Shown here one piece after another: positions 1 through 9,642 of a DNA stretch of 50,076 bases (the stretch's first letter is position 1; each line of letters begins with the position of its first letter). Below the pieces are notes generated by a model that had not been told where the DNA came from, did no database searches, and worked only from the letters and a program-made list of their open reading frames with translations. The position numbers and the translations under genes were made by a program. This DNA is from Lysobacter antibioticus (GTDB lineage Bacteria > Pseudomonadota > Gammaproteobacteria > Xanthomonadales > Xanthomonadaceae), in NCBI RefSeq assembly GCF_000731095.1, contig NZ_JMTZ01000086.1:1-50076 (forward strand). Reading direction: 5' to 3'.

Positions 1-60
1 CGCGTAGCGGGCGGAAGCTCTGCTCTTGCTTGAGAGACACGCCGGAGGCCGCGAGAGCGC

Positions 61-86
61 GGTCGCGACTTGCGTCGCTCCTACCC
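61..86 (-). repeat. GTAG-type REP element
   Basis: An inverted copy of the short palindromic repeat whose forward form begins GGGTAGGAGCG and continues to a complementary CGCGACC. The same element recurs at about ten intergenic places in this window. GTAG-headed REPs are typical of Stenotrophomonas, Xanthomonas and Lysobacter genomes. This copy has CGACGCAAGTCGCG in place of the commoner GGCGCAAGCCGCG. Confidence 0.7.
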
Positions 87-150
87 ACGCTCCAGCAGTC
101 GACGACGCGAGATTGAAACTCCGTAGTTGCGGTTTGTAACCGGAGGATAT

Positions 151-173
151 CCAGTAGGACGCCGCTCCTACCC
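151..173 (-). repeat. Variant GTAG REP half-element
   Basis: CCAGTAGGACGCCGCTCCTACCC, a variant of the REP in which the far arm is replaced by 'ccagtaggac'. A nearly identical variant lies at 4313-4335, so this is a recurrent sub-type rather than a random decay product. Confidence 0.55.
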
Positions 174-342
174 TTTGAAGCCGCGAACACAACGCCCCGA
201 TCACGCGCCGAGATGCAGGTCGCTGCGCAACCCACCGCCACACCGTGCCGGATCGGTCAAAATTGCGGCGCGAGGTTCGCGGCTGATGACGCGCACGGAA
301 CCCTGGCGCTATGCTCGGATGATTCCCTGCAGGAGACCGTCC

Positions 343-1296
343 GTGCGCGAGCTGTATCCGGAAATCGAGCCTTACCGCACTCATCGCCTCGCGGTCGACG
401 AGCTGCACGAGCTGCACATCGAGGAATGCGGCAACCCCGACGGCTTGCCGGTGATCTTCCTGCACGGCGGTCCCGGCGCCGGCGTCTCGCCGTACCACCG
501 CCGCTTCTTCGATCCCAAGCGCTATCGCATCGTGCTGTTCGACCAGCGCGGCTCCGGCCGCTCCACGCCGCACGCCGAACTGCGCGACAACACCACCTGG
601 CACCTGGTCGCCGACATCGAAGCGATCCGCGAGCATTTCGGCATCGAGCGCTGGGTCGTGTTCGGCGGCTCCTGGGGTTCGACCCTGGCGCTGGCCTATG
701 CGCAAACCCACCCCGAGCGCACGCTCGGCCTGGTCTTGCGCGGCATCTTCCTCGGCAGCACCGGCGAGCTGCGCTGGTTCAACGAACTCGACGGCGGCGC
801 GCGCTGGATCTTCCCGGAACGGTGGACGCGCTATCTCGACCACATTCCGCCGGACGAACACGAGGACCTGACCGAGGCCTATTGGCGCCGGCTCGACAGC
901 GACGACGAGGCGGTGCGCCTGGCCGCGGCGCAGGCCTGGAGCTATTGGGAAGGCGGCAGCACCACGCTGGTGCACGACCCCGACGAGGTCGGCAATTTCG
1001 AGGAGCCGCATGCCGCGATCAGCGTCGCGCGCGCCGAGGCCCACTACTTCCGCAATCGGGTGTTCCTGGAACCGGACCAGTTGCTGCGCGGGGTCGAGCG
1101 TATCCGCCACATCCCCGCGACCATCGTGCACGGGCGCTACGACATCATTTGCCCGGTCAAGAGCGCCTACGACCTCGCCTGCGCCTGGCCCGAGGCCGAT
1201 TTCCGCGTGGTACTGGCCGGCCACAGCGCGGCCGATCCGGCGATCGTCGACGTACTGGTGAGCGCGACCGACGCGCTGGCCGATCGCTACGGCTGA
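343..1296 (+). CDS. pip: Proline iminopeptidase (alpha/beta hydrolase)
   Basis: A cytoplasmic serine peptidase that releases N-terminal proline from peptides. The 317-residue product matches the family's usual length. It shows the oxyanion-hole motif HGGPG (residues 41-45), the nucleophile elbow GGSWGS (Ser110), the acid in GRYD (Asp267) and the catalytic His294 in GHSA. The GTG at 343 is chosen because AGGAG at 331-335 sits 7 nt upstream and the product then begins with MRELYPEIEPY, as in relatives. The frame is open further upstream, but that extension runs through REP DNA and lacks homology. An in-frame ATG at 319 is the alternative start. The gene stands alone and converges on idi, 39 bp away. 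Confidence 0.93.
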   Translation: MRELYPEIEPYRTHRLAVDELHELHIEECGNPDGLPVIFLHGGPGAGVSPYHRRFFDPKRYRIVLFDQRGSGRSTPHAELRDNTTWHLVADIEAIREHFGIERWVVFGGSWGSTLALAYAQTHPERTLGLVLRGIFLGSTGELRWFNELDGGARWIFPERWTRYLDHIPPDEHEDLTEAYWRRLDSDDEAVRLAAAQAWSYWEGGSTTLVHDPDEVGNFEEPHAAISVARAEAHYFRNRVFLEPDQLLRGVERIRHIPATIVHGRYDIICPVKSAYDLACAWPEADFRVVLAGHSAADPAIVDVLVSATDALADRYG

Positions 1297-1335
1297 GGCT
1301 CGACCGCAGCAAGCAGAACCGCAAAGCCGGCGGCG

Positions 1336-1875
1336 TTATCGCGTCGCCAGGCTTTGCCAGCGTTCGAACTCGGCGCGCCCGGTTTGGTCGGCGATATGGC
1401 GCAGCCAGCGGCTGAACTCCTGCGGCCGTCCGGCCAGGGCATCCCACAGCTCCGGCAGCGGCTTCCAGGCCCAGTCGGAAGCTTCCGCGGGATCGGGCAG
1501 CGGCTGGCCGTCGTAGCGGCCGACGAAGACGTGGTCGCATTCGTGTTCGACCAGGCCGTCGGAGACGTCGAGACGATAAGTGATGCGGGCCACGTGCCTG
1601 AGCTCGCACTCGAAACCCATCTCCTCGCGCAAGCGGCGCCGCGCCGCGGCATCGGTGGCCTCGCCTTCGCGCGGATGGCCGCAGCAGCTGTTGCTCCACA
1701 AACCGCCGGAGTGGTATTTGCCGTCGGCGCGACGTTGCAGCAGCCAGCGCCCCCGGGCATCGAACACGAACACCGAGAACGCGCGGTGCAGCAGCCCTTG
1801 CCGGTGCACCTGCATCTTCTCGCCGACGCCGATGGCCTGGTCTTGCTCGTCGACCAGGATAAGCATCTCGTTCAT
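1336..1875 (-). CDS. idi: Isopentenyl-diphosphate delta-isomerase, type I
   Basis: Interconverts isopentenyl and dimethylallyl diphosphate (IPP and DMAPP), the C5 units for quinones, undecaprenyl phosphate and carotenoid or xanthomonadin-like pigments. The 179-residue protein is a Nudix-fold type I enzyme. It has NSCCGHP with Cys65 at the position of E. coli Cys67, the Nudix-like REEMGF segment, and the metal/active-site pair in VEHE (Glu110, Glu112). ispG at the other end of this window shows that the cell uses the MEP pathway, where IspH makes both isomers, so Idi here balances pools rather than being strictly required. It is monocistronic and convergent with pip. Confidence 0.95.
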   Translation of the reverse strand: MNEMLILVDEQDQAIGVGEKMQVHRQGLLHRAFSVFVFDARGRWLLQRRADGKYHSGGLWSNSCCGHPREGEATDAAARRRLREEMGFECELRHVARITYRLDVSDGLVEHECDHVFVGRYDGQPLPDPAEASDWAWKPLPELWDALAGRPQEFSRWLRHIADQTGRAEFERWQSLATR

Positions 1876-2053
1876 ATCGCTCTCGTTCGCTGCATGAGCG
1901 CGACTATGCCAGCCCCTGCGTTCGGGGTCGTGCGCTCAATCACGGGCGGGGCATGAAACCGGCCGAATCGGCACAGCGCGGGAATGGCCGAGCGGGCTTG
2001 CGAAGCGCGACCGCCGCGCCCCCTGCAGCTCGCTTGCGAATCCGCATAGCGAA

Positions 2054-2075
2054 CGGCCCCGCCAAGGCGGGGCCG
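2054..2075 (-). terminator. GC-rich hairpin downstream of the 2104-2445 gene
   Basis: CGGCCCCGCC and GGCGGGGCCG form a 10-bp perfect inverted repeat about 30 bp past the stop of the small secreted protein gene. There is no long U-tract, so termination strength is uncertain. Confidence 0.5.
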
Positions 2076-2103
2076 CTGCGTTCGAACCGATGTCGCGACC
2101 GGC

Positions 2104-2445
2104 TTACTTGTCGATGCGGGCCGGGTCGCGGCTGGTGGAGCTGGCGCCCTTGGTGTCGGTGGTCGGAGCCGGCGGCTCGCCGCCTAAGTCGGCGTCACCC
2201 ATCTTTCCGTCGAGAAACGCTTGCTTGCACACACGTGCGAACAGGTTGGCCGAATAGGGATTGAAGCACTTGCGGTTGACGACCTTGTACTCGCCGGTGG
2301 CGGGATTGACCGGCCTCCAGCAGTCCTGCGGCACGCCGATCTTGCAGAACAAGAAGGGGTTGTTGCCGTAGTACGGAATGAACTCGTTGGCGAAGGCGCT
2401 CGAGGACGCCATCAGCAACACGATCGACAGACAAAGCTTTTTCAT
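2104..2445 (-). CDS. Small secreted Cys-containing protein of unknown function
   Basis: A 113-residue protein that I do not recognise. It starts with a clear Sec signal peptide (MKKLCLSIVLLMASSSAFA, cleaved before NEF). The mature part of about 95 residues contains four cysteines (FC, DC, KC, VC), suggesting two disulfides in the periplasm or outside the cell. The C-terminus is low-complexity (Pro, Thr, Ser, Asp). The ATG at 2445 is preceded by AAGGAGAGG at good spacing. The frame stays open upstream to 2964, but that part is Arg/Pro-rich and lies before the ribosome-binding site, so it was excluded. Confidence 0.8.
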   Translation of the reverse strand: MKKLCLSIVLLMASSSAFANEFIPYYGNNPFLFCKIGVPQDCWRPVNPATGEYKVVNRKCFNPYSANLFARVCKQAFLDGKMGDADLGGEPPAPTTDTKGASSTSRDPARIDK

Positions 2446-2980
2446 GAGACCTCTCCTTAGTGTGAACTCGATTTCCTGTATTGCAGACCGGCGCGTCGTT
2501 CCCCTCGCCTGGATTCGCGGTCGAAACCGTCGAATCGGCCCCCGGGGCCCTGCGCTTCCCCTTGCCGCCACAGCCTTCACGGCTTGAGCTTCGTGGCGAA
2601 GACTAGCCGATGAGCCTGGGCCAGGCAAAGGCCGGCCCCCGCAAAGACTATCGCCGAGCCTTGTCGCAGGGGTCACGACGGCCCGGTTGGCAGGGGCCAA
2701 CGTCCTGGCGCCCCGTCGCCGGCACACCGAATACCGCTCGGCCATCCCGCGCCGGTCTCGGCAGCGCCGGAGGCCGTCCCGACCCTCCAAACGCCCGAAA
2801 CCGTCGATCGGCCGGCCGGAACGGTCGCGACCGCCGACCCATGTGGACAAATACGGCAGCCCTGGCCCGGACCGGTCAGGCCTGGTGGCCGCGGCAGGAT
2901 GAATAAGGGGGCGGCGGCACCGCGCCGGCCGGGCCGGCGGGTCGCCGCGAGGGGTTGCCGGCAAAAAATCGCAGGCAACA
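2446..2980. other. Intergenic region without a supported gene
   Basis: About 535 bp of very GC-rich DNA. It contains overlapping open frames on both strands, all Arg/Pro/Gly-rich without ribosome-binding sites or recognisable motifs, as expected by chance at this GC. It should hold the promoter of the small secreted protein gene; I could not pick out a convincing -35/-10 pair. Confidence 0.5.
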
Positions 2981-3006
2981 AAAAACCCCGCCGAGGCGGG
3001 GTTTTT
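2981..3006 (-). terminator. Intrinsic terminator of tRNA-Leu
   Basis: AAAAACCCCGCC, a short loop, then GGCGGGGTTTTT. The GC-rich stem is flanked by A- and T-runs, so it can act on both strands. It lies 44 bp past the 3' end of tRNA-Leu on the minus strand. Confidence 0.85.
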
Positions 3007-3049
3007 CGTTGGATCGTCGCATCGGTGCCGACTGCGATGATCGATGTAG

Positions 3050-3134
<85 letters not shown>

Positions 3135-3167
3135 CTGCCGCAACACGTTCAGTACTGCGGGGCGCGT

Positions 3168-3196
3168 ATGTTGCGTTGCGGCGGGTCGGCTGTCAA
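3168..3196 (-). promoter_or_regulatory. Candidate promoter of tRNA-Leu
   Basis: The minus strand has a consensus -35 TTGACA (3191-3196), then 17 bp, then CAACAT as a weak -10 (3168-3173). Transcription would start about 25-30 bp before the tRNA. Confidence 0.45.
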
Positions 3197-3541
3197 CGGT
3201 TTTGTCGCAACTTATTTCAACCAGCATTTAAGGCAAGGTCGGGAAGGCCGCGTCCGAGCCGTTGCGCTCGCGAGGACTGCAGCGCAAGGCCCGCGCCATG
3301 CGCGCGCCGACGCAATCGCGCCGCCGTCGGCGCCGGCGAACGGTGCTGAACGCTCCGCTTGCTGCGCTCCATCACCGAGGCCCGGTTCCATCCGATTCCT
3401 GCCGCGCTCGGACCGCGCAGCGGCGCGGCAGGGCAGCGCCTGCGGCTTGATGCCCCCTCGCCGCCGGGCTAAGGTCCGCGAACATCCTGAACCGCGGGCG
3501 GCGCATCGTGCGTCGCCCGTTCTTGCTTTGGAGATCCACGA
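3197..3541. other. Intergenic region between tRNA-Leu and the rnk-like gene
   Basis: No supported gene. Short Arg/Ala-rich open frames occur here on both strands without ribosome-binding sites. The last 20 bp hold the ribosome-binding site of the downstream regulator gene (TTGGAGAT). Confidence 0.5.
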
Positions 3542-3979
3542 ATGAACCCGAACCACCTGCCCCATCCCTCGGGACTGCCTCCTCCGCTGACCCTGTCGCG
3601 CCTGGACTGCGACCGGCTCGAAGCCCTGCTGGAACAGCCGCTCGCCGCCGCTCTCGACACCCGCGGCCTGCGCCGCGAACTCGACCGCGCCGACCTCGTC
3701 GAACCGGCGCAGATGCCGGCCGACATCATCACCATGAATTCGGTGATCCGCTTCCTCGACGAGAGCAGCGGCGAAGAGCGCGAAGTCACCTTGGTGTATC
3801 CGCGCGACGCCGACGGCAGCGCCGAACGCATCTCGATCCTGGCGCCGATCGGCACCGCCCTGCTCGGCCTGTCGGTCGGCGCCAGCATCGACTGGCCCCT
3901 GCCCGGCGGCCGCAGCGCACGACTGCGCGTGCTCGCCCTGCGCTACCAACCCGAAGCTGCGGGCGACCTGCACCGCTGA
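3542..3979 (+). CDS. rnk: Rnk-like regulator of nucleoside diphosphate kinase
   Basis: A 145-residue protein with an N-terminal helical arm (about 17-60) and a C-terminal GreA/GreB-type FKBP-like domain (about 60-140). The domain shows the family run ADIITMNSVIRF, then VTLVYP, SILAPIGTALLGLSVG and W-LPGG. Rnk proteins bind RNA polymerase near the secondary channel and were named for an effect on nucleoside diphosphate kinase. GreA/B coiled-coil acidic tips are absent, so this is not a cleavage factor. The start is supported by TTGGAGAT about 8 nt upstream. It is monocistronic, followed directly by REP elements. Confidence 0.85.
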   Translation: MNPNHLPHPSGLPPPLTLSRLDCDRLEALLEQPLAAALDTRGLRRELDRADLVEPAQMPADIITMNSVIRFLDESSGEEREVTLVYPRDADGSAERISILAPIGTALLGLSVGASIDWPLPGGRSARLRVLALRYQPEAAGDLHR

Positions 3980-3998
3980 GTCGCGCGGGCGCGCCCGT

Positions 3999-4023
3999 GG
4001 GTAGGAGCGGCGCGAGCCGCGAG
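3999..4023 (+). repeat. GTAG-type REP element
   Basis: GGGTAGGAGCGGCGCGAGCCGCGAG in forward orientation, 20 bp past the rnk stop. It is the first of four elements in the 350-bp gap before the sensor kinase gene. Confidence 0.75.
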
Positions 4024-4120
4024 CGCGAAACCAACGGCGACGACGCCCCCGGCAAAGGCCACGAGAGAACCACCGCGCGAGCGACGGCCATGGTTCGTTC
4101 GCGGCGATCTGAAACCGCGT

Positions 4121-4189
4121 GGTCGCGGCTTGCGCCGCTCCTACCCTTTGCTGCGTCGCTCCTGGGTAGGAGCGGCGCGAGCCGCGACC
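4121..4189. repeat. Inverted pair of GTAG REPs
   Basis: Two REPs face each other: GGTCGCGGCTTGCGCCGCTCC... (4121-4146, reverse) and GGGTAGGAGCGGCGCGAGCC... (4164-4189, forward), separated by 17 bp. Together they form one long stem-loop of about 26 bp per arm. This is the REPIN-like dimer arrangement. The pair sits between convergent genes (rnk forward, sensor kinase reverse) and could terminate or stabilise both mRNAs. Confidence 0.7.
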
Positions 4190-4312
4190 GCGAAACCGCA
4201 GCCAGCTGCGACACATCGGCGGCTAGCAGAGAATCAGCGATGCGAGCGACGCCCATCGATGGGTTCACGGCAATCTGAAACTGTGTGGCCGCGGCTTATG
4301 ACCGAAGGAAAT

Positions 4313-4335
4313 CCAGCAGGACGCCGCTCCTACCC
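4313..4335 (-). repeat. Variant GTAG REP half-element
   Basis: CCAGCAGGACGCCGCTCCTACCC, almost the same variant as at 151-173. It overlaps the last codons and stop of the sensor kinase gene (stop at 4330-4332), so the REP has encroached on the coding end. Confidence 0.55.
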
Positions 4336-5733
4336 TGTAGCGCTGGTGCAGGCCGCCGGTGTGGCGAGGTTGAAGCCCACCGTCGTCGCACCCTCTTCGC
4401 TGTTCGCGAATACTTCGCCGCCGTGCAGGACCGCGATGGCCTTGACGATCGACAGGCCCAGGCCGTGATGGCGTTCGCCGCGGTGTTCGCGCGCGGCGTC
4501 GACGCGATAGAAACGATCGAACATGCGCACCAGGTGCTCGGAGGCCACCGAGGAGCCCTGGTTGCGCACCGCGACGCGCGCGCCTTCGCCGCCGTTGCCG
4601 AGTTCGACCACGATCTCCGAGCCCGGGGTCGCGTGCTGCACCGCGTTGTGCAGCAGGTTGGTCATGGCGCGGCGGAACAGCGCGGTGTCGATCCAGGCAT
4701 CGGCGGCGCCGTCGATGCGCAGGCGCATGCCGGCTTCTTCGAGCAGGTACTCGAGGAACTCGCCGGTCTTGGCGACTTCGTCGGCGAGCGCCACGCAGAC
4801 CCGATCCAGGGCGATGTCGCCCTGGTCGGCACGCGACAGGAACAGCATGTCGTTGACGATGCAGCGCATGCGTTCGAGCTCTTCCAGGTTCGACTGCAGC
4901 ACGTCCTCGAGCTGGGCGGCTTCGCGCGGCCGCGACAGCGCGACCTGGGTCTGGCCCATCAGATTGGTCAGCGGCGTGCGCAGTTCGTGGGCGACGTCGG
5001 CATTGAACGCATCCAGGCGGGTGTAGGCGCCTTCGAGCCGGTCGAGGGCGCCGTTGAAGGCGCCGGTCAGATGGCCGAGCTCGGGCGGCAACTGCGCCGG
5101 CTGCAGGCGTTGCGAGAGGTTGCTCGGGCTCAAGGCCTGCGCCTGGCTCGACAAACGCTGCAAGGGCCGCAGGCCGACCCGCGCGATCCAGTGGCCGAGC
5201 AAGGCCACCACGGCGGTGCCGACCACGCCGAGCACCACCAGCGCCAGCACGAACGAGCGCAAGGCCGACACGTAAGGCCAGGAATCGATGCCGATCCACA
5301 ACCGCACCGCCGGCCGCTCGCCGTGCGCGGGAATCAATTCGTTGAGGGTGCGGTACGGCGCCGAGTGGCCGTTCAGCCACAGGCGGCCCATGCCATGGTC
5401 GCCCTTGCGCGGCACGTCCACTTCCGGCTCGCCGCTGCCGATGCGGAAACCGGCATCGCCGCTCCAGGCCCAGATGCGGATGCTGCGATCGCTGGAGGTC
5501 AGGTTCTCGACCTTGTCCTGCACCTTGTACCAACGCTGGCGGGTGTCGCACATGGCGACGCTGCCGGCGACCGAACGCAGCTTGGTCTCCAGCTCGGCGC
5601 GCTGGTAACGCACGATCTGGTTTTCCAGCACCTGGTACAGGGTGACGCCGACCAGGGTGAACACCAACAGCGCGGCGAGCGCGAACATCGCCGCGAGGCG
5701 TTGGGCGATGGAGATGTCGCTGAAAGGCCTCAT
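4330..5733 (-). CDS. Heavy-metal-type sensor histidine kinase (CusS/CopS-like)
   Basis: A 467-residue inner-membrane kinase. Transmembrane segments at about 14-36 and 158-182 bracket a periplasmic sensor domain of about 120 residues. A HAMP linker follows (about 183-236), then the dimerisation box [13 protein letters not shown] with phospho-acceptor His249, and an ATPase domain with the N box ([12 protein letters not shown]), F box (DRFYRV) and G box ([11 protein letters not shown]). The order and motifs match the CusS/CzcS/CopS family. Its start overlaps the end of the regulator gene by 4 bp (ATGA), so the two are translationally coupled. The C-terminus is slightly eroded by a REP. Metal specificity cannot be read from sequence; the partner pump looks like a multidrug rather than a metal pump. 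Confidence 0.92.
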   Translation of the reverse strand: MRPFSDISIAQRLAAMFALAALLVFTLVGVTLYQVLENQIVRYQRAELETKLRSVAGSVAMCDTRQRWYKVQDKVENLTSSDRSIRIWAWSGDAGFRIGSGEPEVDVPRKGDHGMGRLWLNGHSAPYRTLNELIPAHGERPAVRLWIGIDSWPYVSALRSFVLALVVLGVVGTAVVALLGHWIARVGLRPLQRLSSQAQALSPSNLSQRLQPAQLPPELGHLTGAFNGALDRLEGAYTRLDAFNADVAHELRTPLTNLMGQTQVALSRPREAAQLEDVLQSNLEELERMRCIVNDMLFLSRADQGDIALDRVCVALADEVAKTGEFLEYLLEEAGMRLRIDGAADAWIDTALFRRAMTNLLHNAVQHATPGSEIVVELGNGGEGARVAVRNQGSSVASEHLVRMFDRFYRVDAAREHRGERHHGLGLSIVKAIAVLHGGEVFANSEEGATTVGFNLATPAACTSATG

Positions 5734-6446
5734 GCCGAGGCCCGCCCCGACGGCGACGGGACTTCGCCCTGCTCGCCCTCGCGCGCCTCCAACACATAGC
5801 CCATGCCGCGCACGGTGTGCAGCAGCTTGTCGCGGAAGGGACCGTCGATCTTGGTGCGCAGGCGCTTGATCGCGACCTCGACCACGTTGGTGTGGCTGTC
5901 GAAATTGATGTCCCAGACCTGTGCGGCGATCACCGTCTTCGACAGGATCTGGCCGCGGCGTTGCGCCAGCAAGGCCAGCAAGGCGAATTCCTTGCCGGTC
6001 AGATCCAGGCGGCAGCCGTCGCGATGGGCGCGGCGCGCGATCAGGTTGATCGACAGATCGCCGATCTGCAGCTCGGTCGGCTCCTGCTGGCGGCCGCGCC
6101 GCACCAGCGCTTGCAAGCGCGCCAACAACTCGATGAAAGAGAACGGCTTGACCAGGTAATCGTCGGCGCCGGCGCCGAGGCCATGCACGCGGTCGTCGAT
6201 GCGGTCGCGCGCGGTCAGCATGATCACCGGCGTCTGCTTGCGCGTGCGCAGTTCGCGCAGCACCGCGAAGCCGTCCATGCCGGGCAGCATCACGTCGAGC
6301 ACGATCACGTCGTAATCGAGTTCGCGCGCCAGGTGCAGGCCGGACACGCCGTCGCGGGCGACATCGACCGCCCAGCCCTGCTCGGCCAGGCCGTCGCGCA
6401 GGTAATCGGCGGTCTTGATTTCGTCTTCGACGATCAGCAGCTTCAT
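5730..6446 (-). CDS. OmpR/PhoB-family response regulator (CusR/CopR-like)
   Basis: A 238-residue regulator. The receiver domain has the acidic pair at residues 7-9, phospho-acceptor Asp51 in LDVMLPG, Thr in MLTAR, and Lys99 in VKPF. The winged-helix DNA-binding domain (about 128-225) contains [22 protein letters not shown] and the RTKIDG...[12 protein letters not shown] signature of heavy-metal regulators. It is the fourth-to-third step of a minus-strand operon: 49 bp after the RND pump gene and overlapping the kinase by 4 bp. A CusR-box-like palindrome at 10964-10977 upstream of the first gene suggests it autoregulates the whole operon. Confidence 0.93.
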   Translation of the reverse strand: MKLLIVEDEIKTADYLRDGLAEQGWAVDVARDGVSGLHLARELDYDVIVLDVMLPGMDGFAVLRELRTRKQTPVIMLTARDRIDDRVHGLGAGADDYLVKPFSFIELLARLQALVRRGRQQEPTELQIGDLSINLIARRAHRDGCRLDLTGKEFALLALLAQRRGQILSKTVIAAQVWDINFDSHTNVVEVAIKRLRTKIDGPFRDKLLHTVRGMGYVLEAREGEQGEVPSPSGRASA

Positions 6447-6495
6447 CGCGACACCGAGCTTGCGGGCAATACCTGGGCCGACATCGTACCGCCGC

Positions 6496-9400
6496 TCAGG
6501 CCGTCGCCGCTGCGGCCGGGTCGGCCGAGCGGGCCGGGTCGACCGGCCCGGGCGAGGCCGCCTGCGCCGCCTCGCGGCGACGGCGCAGGAACAGCCGGTC
6601 CAGCGCCAGATAGATCACCGGCGTGCTGTACAGGGTCAGGACCTGGCTGATCAGCAGGCCGCCGACCACCGCCACGCCGAGCGGCTGGCGCAACTCCGCG
6701 CCTGTGCCGAAGCCGATCATCAGCGGAATCGCGCCGAGCAAGGCCGCCAGGGTGGTCATCATGATCGGGCGGAACCGGGTCAGGCAGGCCTCGTGGATCG
6801 CCGCGGTCGGCGTCAGGCCGCGCCGACGTTGCGCATCCAGCGCGAAGTCGACCAGCAAAATGCCGTTCTTCTTGACGATGCCGATCAGCAACACAATGCC
6901 GATCAGGGCCATGATCGAGAAATCCAGGCGCCACACCCACAGCAGCAAGACCGCGCCGATGCCGGCCGACGGCAGAGTCGACAGGATCGTCAGCGGGTGG
7001 ACGAAGCTCTCGTAGAGCACGCCGAGGATGATGTAGACCGCGAGCAAGGCGGCCAGGATCAGCAGCGGCTGGGTCGCCAGCGAGTCCTGGAAGGCCTGCG
7101 CCGAGCCCTGGAAATTGCCGCTGACGCTGCTCGGCATGCCGATCTCCGCCTTGGCCCGGTCGAGTGCGGCGACCGCATCGCCGAGGGCGACGCCGGCGGC
7201 GAGGTTGAACGAGATGTTGACCGCCGGCGACAGGCCGTTGTGGCTGATCGACAAGGGCCCGTTGCCGGGCGGCTCGACCCGCGCCACCGCCGACAACGGC
7301 ACCATCTGCCCGGTGGTGGCCGAACGCAGATGGAAGTAAGCCAGGCTGTCGATGCTGCCGCGCATGCGCGGGTCGATTTCGAGAATCACCCGGTATTGGT
7401 TGGTCTCGGTCTGGAACTCGTTGATCTGGCGCTGGCCGTAGGCGTCGTACAGCGCATTGTCGATGTCCTGGGCGCTCAGGCCGAAACGCGCCGCGGCGGT
7501 GCGGTCGATCGCCAGGCGCACGATGCTGGCGCCGATCTTCTGGTCGTTGGACACATCGCGCAGCTCCGGCAATGTCGCCAGGCGCTGGGTCAGGCGATCG
7601 GCCCACAGCCCCAGTTCGGCGCTGTCGGCGCCGCGCAGGGCGTACAGGTATTGGGTGCGCGAGGGCCCGGCGCCGATGTTGATGTCCTGCGCCGAGCGCA
7701 TGAAGATCGTGATGCCCGGCACCTGCGACAGCTTGCCGCGCATGCGGTCGATGAACTCGTCGGCGGACACGTCGCGATCGCCGCGGTCCTTGAGCACGAA
7801 CCAGAACCGGCCGTTGGACATGGTCGAACTGCCGGCCGTGGCGCCGACCGAATGGCCCCAGCTCTGCAGGGCCGGGTCTTCGGCGGCGAGCTGCGCCAGT
7901 TGCTTGTGCTTGGCGACCATGTCCTCGTAGGAAATGTCCTGCGCAGCTTCGGTGGTGGCGAACACGAAGGCGGTGTCCTGCGACGGAAAGAAGCCCTTCG
8001 GGATCAGCGCATAGGAAGCGACCGCGATCACCACGGTCAGGCCGAAACCGGCGAGCATCAGGCGTTGATGGGCCAGCGCCCATTGCAGGCTGCGGTCGTA
8101 GCCGGCGAGCAACCGTCCCGACCAGGTGCCGGCGGCATCGGCATGGCCGGAGGACTTGCGCATGAAGCGCGAGGCCAGCATCGGCGCGAGCGTCAACGAC
8201 GCCACGATCGAAATCGCGATCGCCACGGTCACGGTCAGCGCGAACTCGGCGAACAGGCGCCCGACCACGCCGCCCATGAACAACAAGGGGATGAAGGCGG
8301 CGATCAGCGACACGCCGATGGTCACCACGGTGAAGCCGATCTCGCTGGCGCCCTGCAGCGCCGCCTGCAGCATCGGCATGCCGGCTTCGCGATGACGATG
8401 GATGTTCTCGACCACGACGATGGCGTCGTCGACCACGAAACCCACGGCGATCACCAGCGCCACCAAGGTGAGGTTGTTGAGAGTGAAACCCAGGGCGTAC
8501 ATCGCCGCGAACGTGGCCACCAGGGCCACCACCAGCACCGCGCCGACGATCAGAGTGGCGGACAGTTCGCGCAGGAACAGGCCCATTACCACGACCACCA
8601 GCAGCACGGTCAGGACCAGGGTCAGCTCGACGTCGTGCAGGGAGGCGCGAATGGTGCGGGTGCGGTCGTTGAAGACCTCGACCTCGACGCTGGCCGGCAG
8701 ATTGGCGCGCAACCGCGGCAACGCTTCGAGCACCGCGTCGGTGGTCTTGATGATGTTGGCGCCGGGCTGGCGAAACACCACCAGCATCACCCCGTCCTTG
8801 CCGTTCGGCCAAGCGCGTACGTAATCGTTCTCGCCGCCGAAACTGATGCGGGCGACGTCGCCCAGCCGCACTGGCGCGCCGTTGCGATAGGTCACGACCA
8901 GGCGCTCGTAGTCCTCGGCCTTGAACAACTGGTCGTTGGTTTCCAGGGTCGACATGCGCCGCGCGCCGATCACCGCGCCCTTGGCCTGGTTGACGCTGGC
9001 GCTCTGGGCGACGTTGCGCAGGTCGGCCAGGGTCAGGCCGATCGCGGCCAGGCGCTCGGGCGCGGCCTGGATGCGCATCGCCGGCCGCACCTGGCCGGCG
9101 ACGAAGACTTCCGACACGCCGTCGATCTGGCTCAGGCTGCGCGCGAAGCGGGTCTCGGCGAGGTCGCTGAGCTCGGTCAGCGGCATCAGCGGCGAATGCA
9201 TGCTCAGGATCAGGATCGGGCTGTCGGCGGGGTTGATCTTGGTCCAGCGCGGCAGGCTCGGCATGTCGCGCGGCAGGCGCCCGGAAACGTTGTTGATCGC
9301 CGCCTGCACTTCCTGGGCGGCGGTGTCGATGCTCTTGTCGAGCACGAACTGCAAGGTGATCGAGGTGCTGCCCAGGGCGCTGGTCGAGGTCATCTCGCTG

Positions 9401-9642
9401 ATGCCCGGCACCGCGGTCAGCTGCGTCTCCAGCGGCGTCGCCACCGCCGAGGCCATGGTCTCGGCACTGGCGCCGGGCAGCGAAGCATCGATGCGGATGG
9501 TCGGGAACTCGGCCTGCGGCAACGGCGCCACCGGCAGCCGCGGCAAGGCGAACAAGCCGAGCAACAGCACCGCTGCGGTCAGCAGCGTGGTCGCGACCGG
9601 ATGGCGAACGAACCAGCCGGAAATCGAGACGCGACCGCTCAC
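6496..9642 (-). CDS. RND efflux permease (MdtB/MdtC/MuxC-like)
   Basis: A 1048-residue inner-membrane proton antiporter, the pump of a tripartite efflux system. It starts [16 protein letters not shown] with the first transmembrane helix, then the porter loop ([15 protein letters not shown]). Helix 4 carries the proton-relay Asp pair in [15 protein letters not shown], around residues 400-410. The second half repeats the layout and ends Arg-rich. [13 protein letters not shown] followed by AIVVVENI is typical of the MdtB/MdtC group rather than metal pumps. The GTG start at 9642 overlaps the fusion-protein stop in GTGA. A much longer open frame runs upstream in this phase, but it lies antisense-shifted through the fusion-protein gene and is not real. 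No outer-membrane factor is encoded here, so it must borrow a TolC-like channel. Confidence 0.95.
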   Translation of the reverse strand: MSGRVSISGWFVRHPVATTLLTAAVLLLGLFALPRLPVAPLPQAEFPTIRIDASLPGASAETMASAVATPLETQLTAVPGISEMTSTSALGSTSITLQFVLDKSIDTAAQEVQAAINNVSGRLPRDMPSLPRWTKINPADSPILILSMHSPLMPLTELSDLAETRFARSLSQIDGVSEVFVAGQVRPAMRIQAAPERLAAIGLTLADLRNVAQSASVNQAKGAVIGARRMSTLETNDQLFKAEDYERLVVTYRNGAPVRLGDVARISFGGENDYVRAWPNGKDGVMLVVFRQPGANIIKTTDAVLEALPRLRANLPASVEVEVFNDRTRTIRASLHDVELTLVLTVLLVVVVMGLFLRELSATLIVGAVLVVALVATFAAMYALGFTLNNLTLVALVIAVGFVVDDAIVVVENIHRHREAGMPMLQAALQGASEIGFTVVTIGVSLIAAFIPLLFMGGVVGRLFAEFALTVTVAIAISIVASLTLAPMLASRFMRKSSGHADAAGTWSGRLLAGYDRSLQWALAHQRLMLAGFGLTVVIAVASYALIPKGFFPSQDTAFVFATTEAAQDISYEDMVAKHKQLAQLAAEDPALQSWGHSVGATAGSSTMSNGRFWFVLKDRGDRDVSADEFIDRMRGKLSQVPGITIFMRSAQDINIGAGPSRTQYLYALRGADSAELGLWADRLTQRLATLPELRDVSNDQKIGASIVRLAIDRTAAARFGLSAQDIDNALYDAYGQRQINEFQTETNQYRVILEIDPRMRGSIDSLAYFHLRSATTGQMVPLSAVARVEPPGNGPLSISHNGLSPAVNISFNLAAGVALGDAVAALDRAKAEIGMPSSVSGNFQGSAQAFQDSLATQPLLILAALLAVYIILGVLYESFVHPLTILSTLPSAGIGAVLLLWVWRLDFSIMALIGIVLLIGIVKKNGILLVDFALDAQRRRGLTPTAAIHEACLTRFRPIMMTTLAALLGAIPLMIGFGTGAELRQPLGVAVVGGLLISQVLTLYSTPVIYLALDRLFLRRRREAAQAASPGPVDPARSADPAAAATA

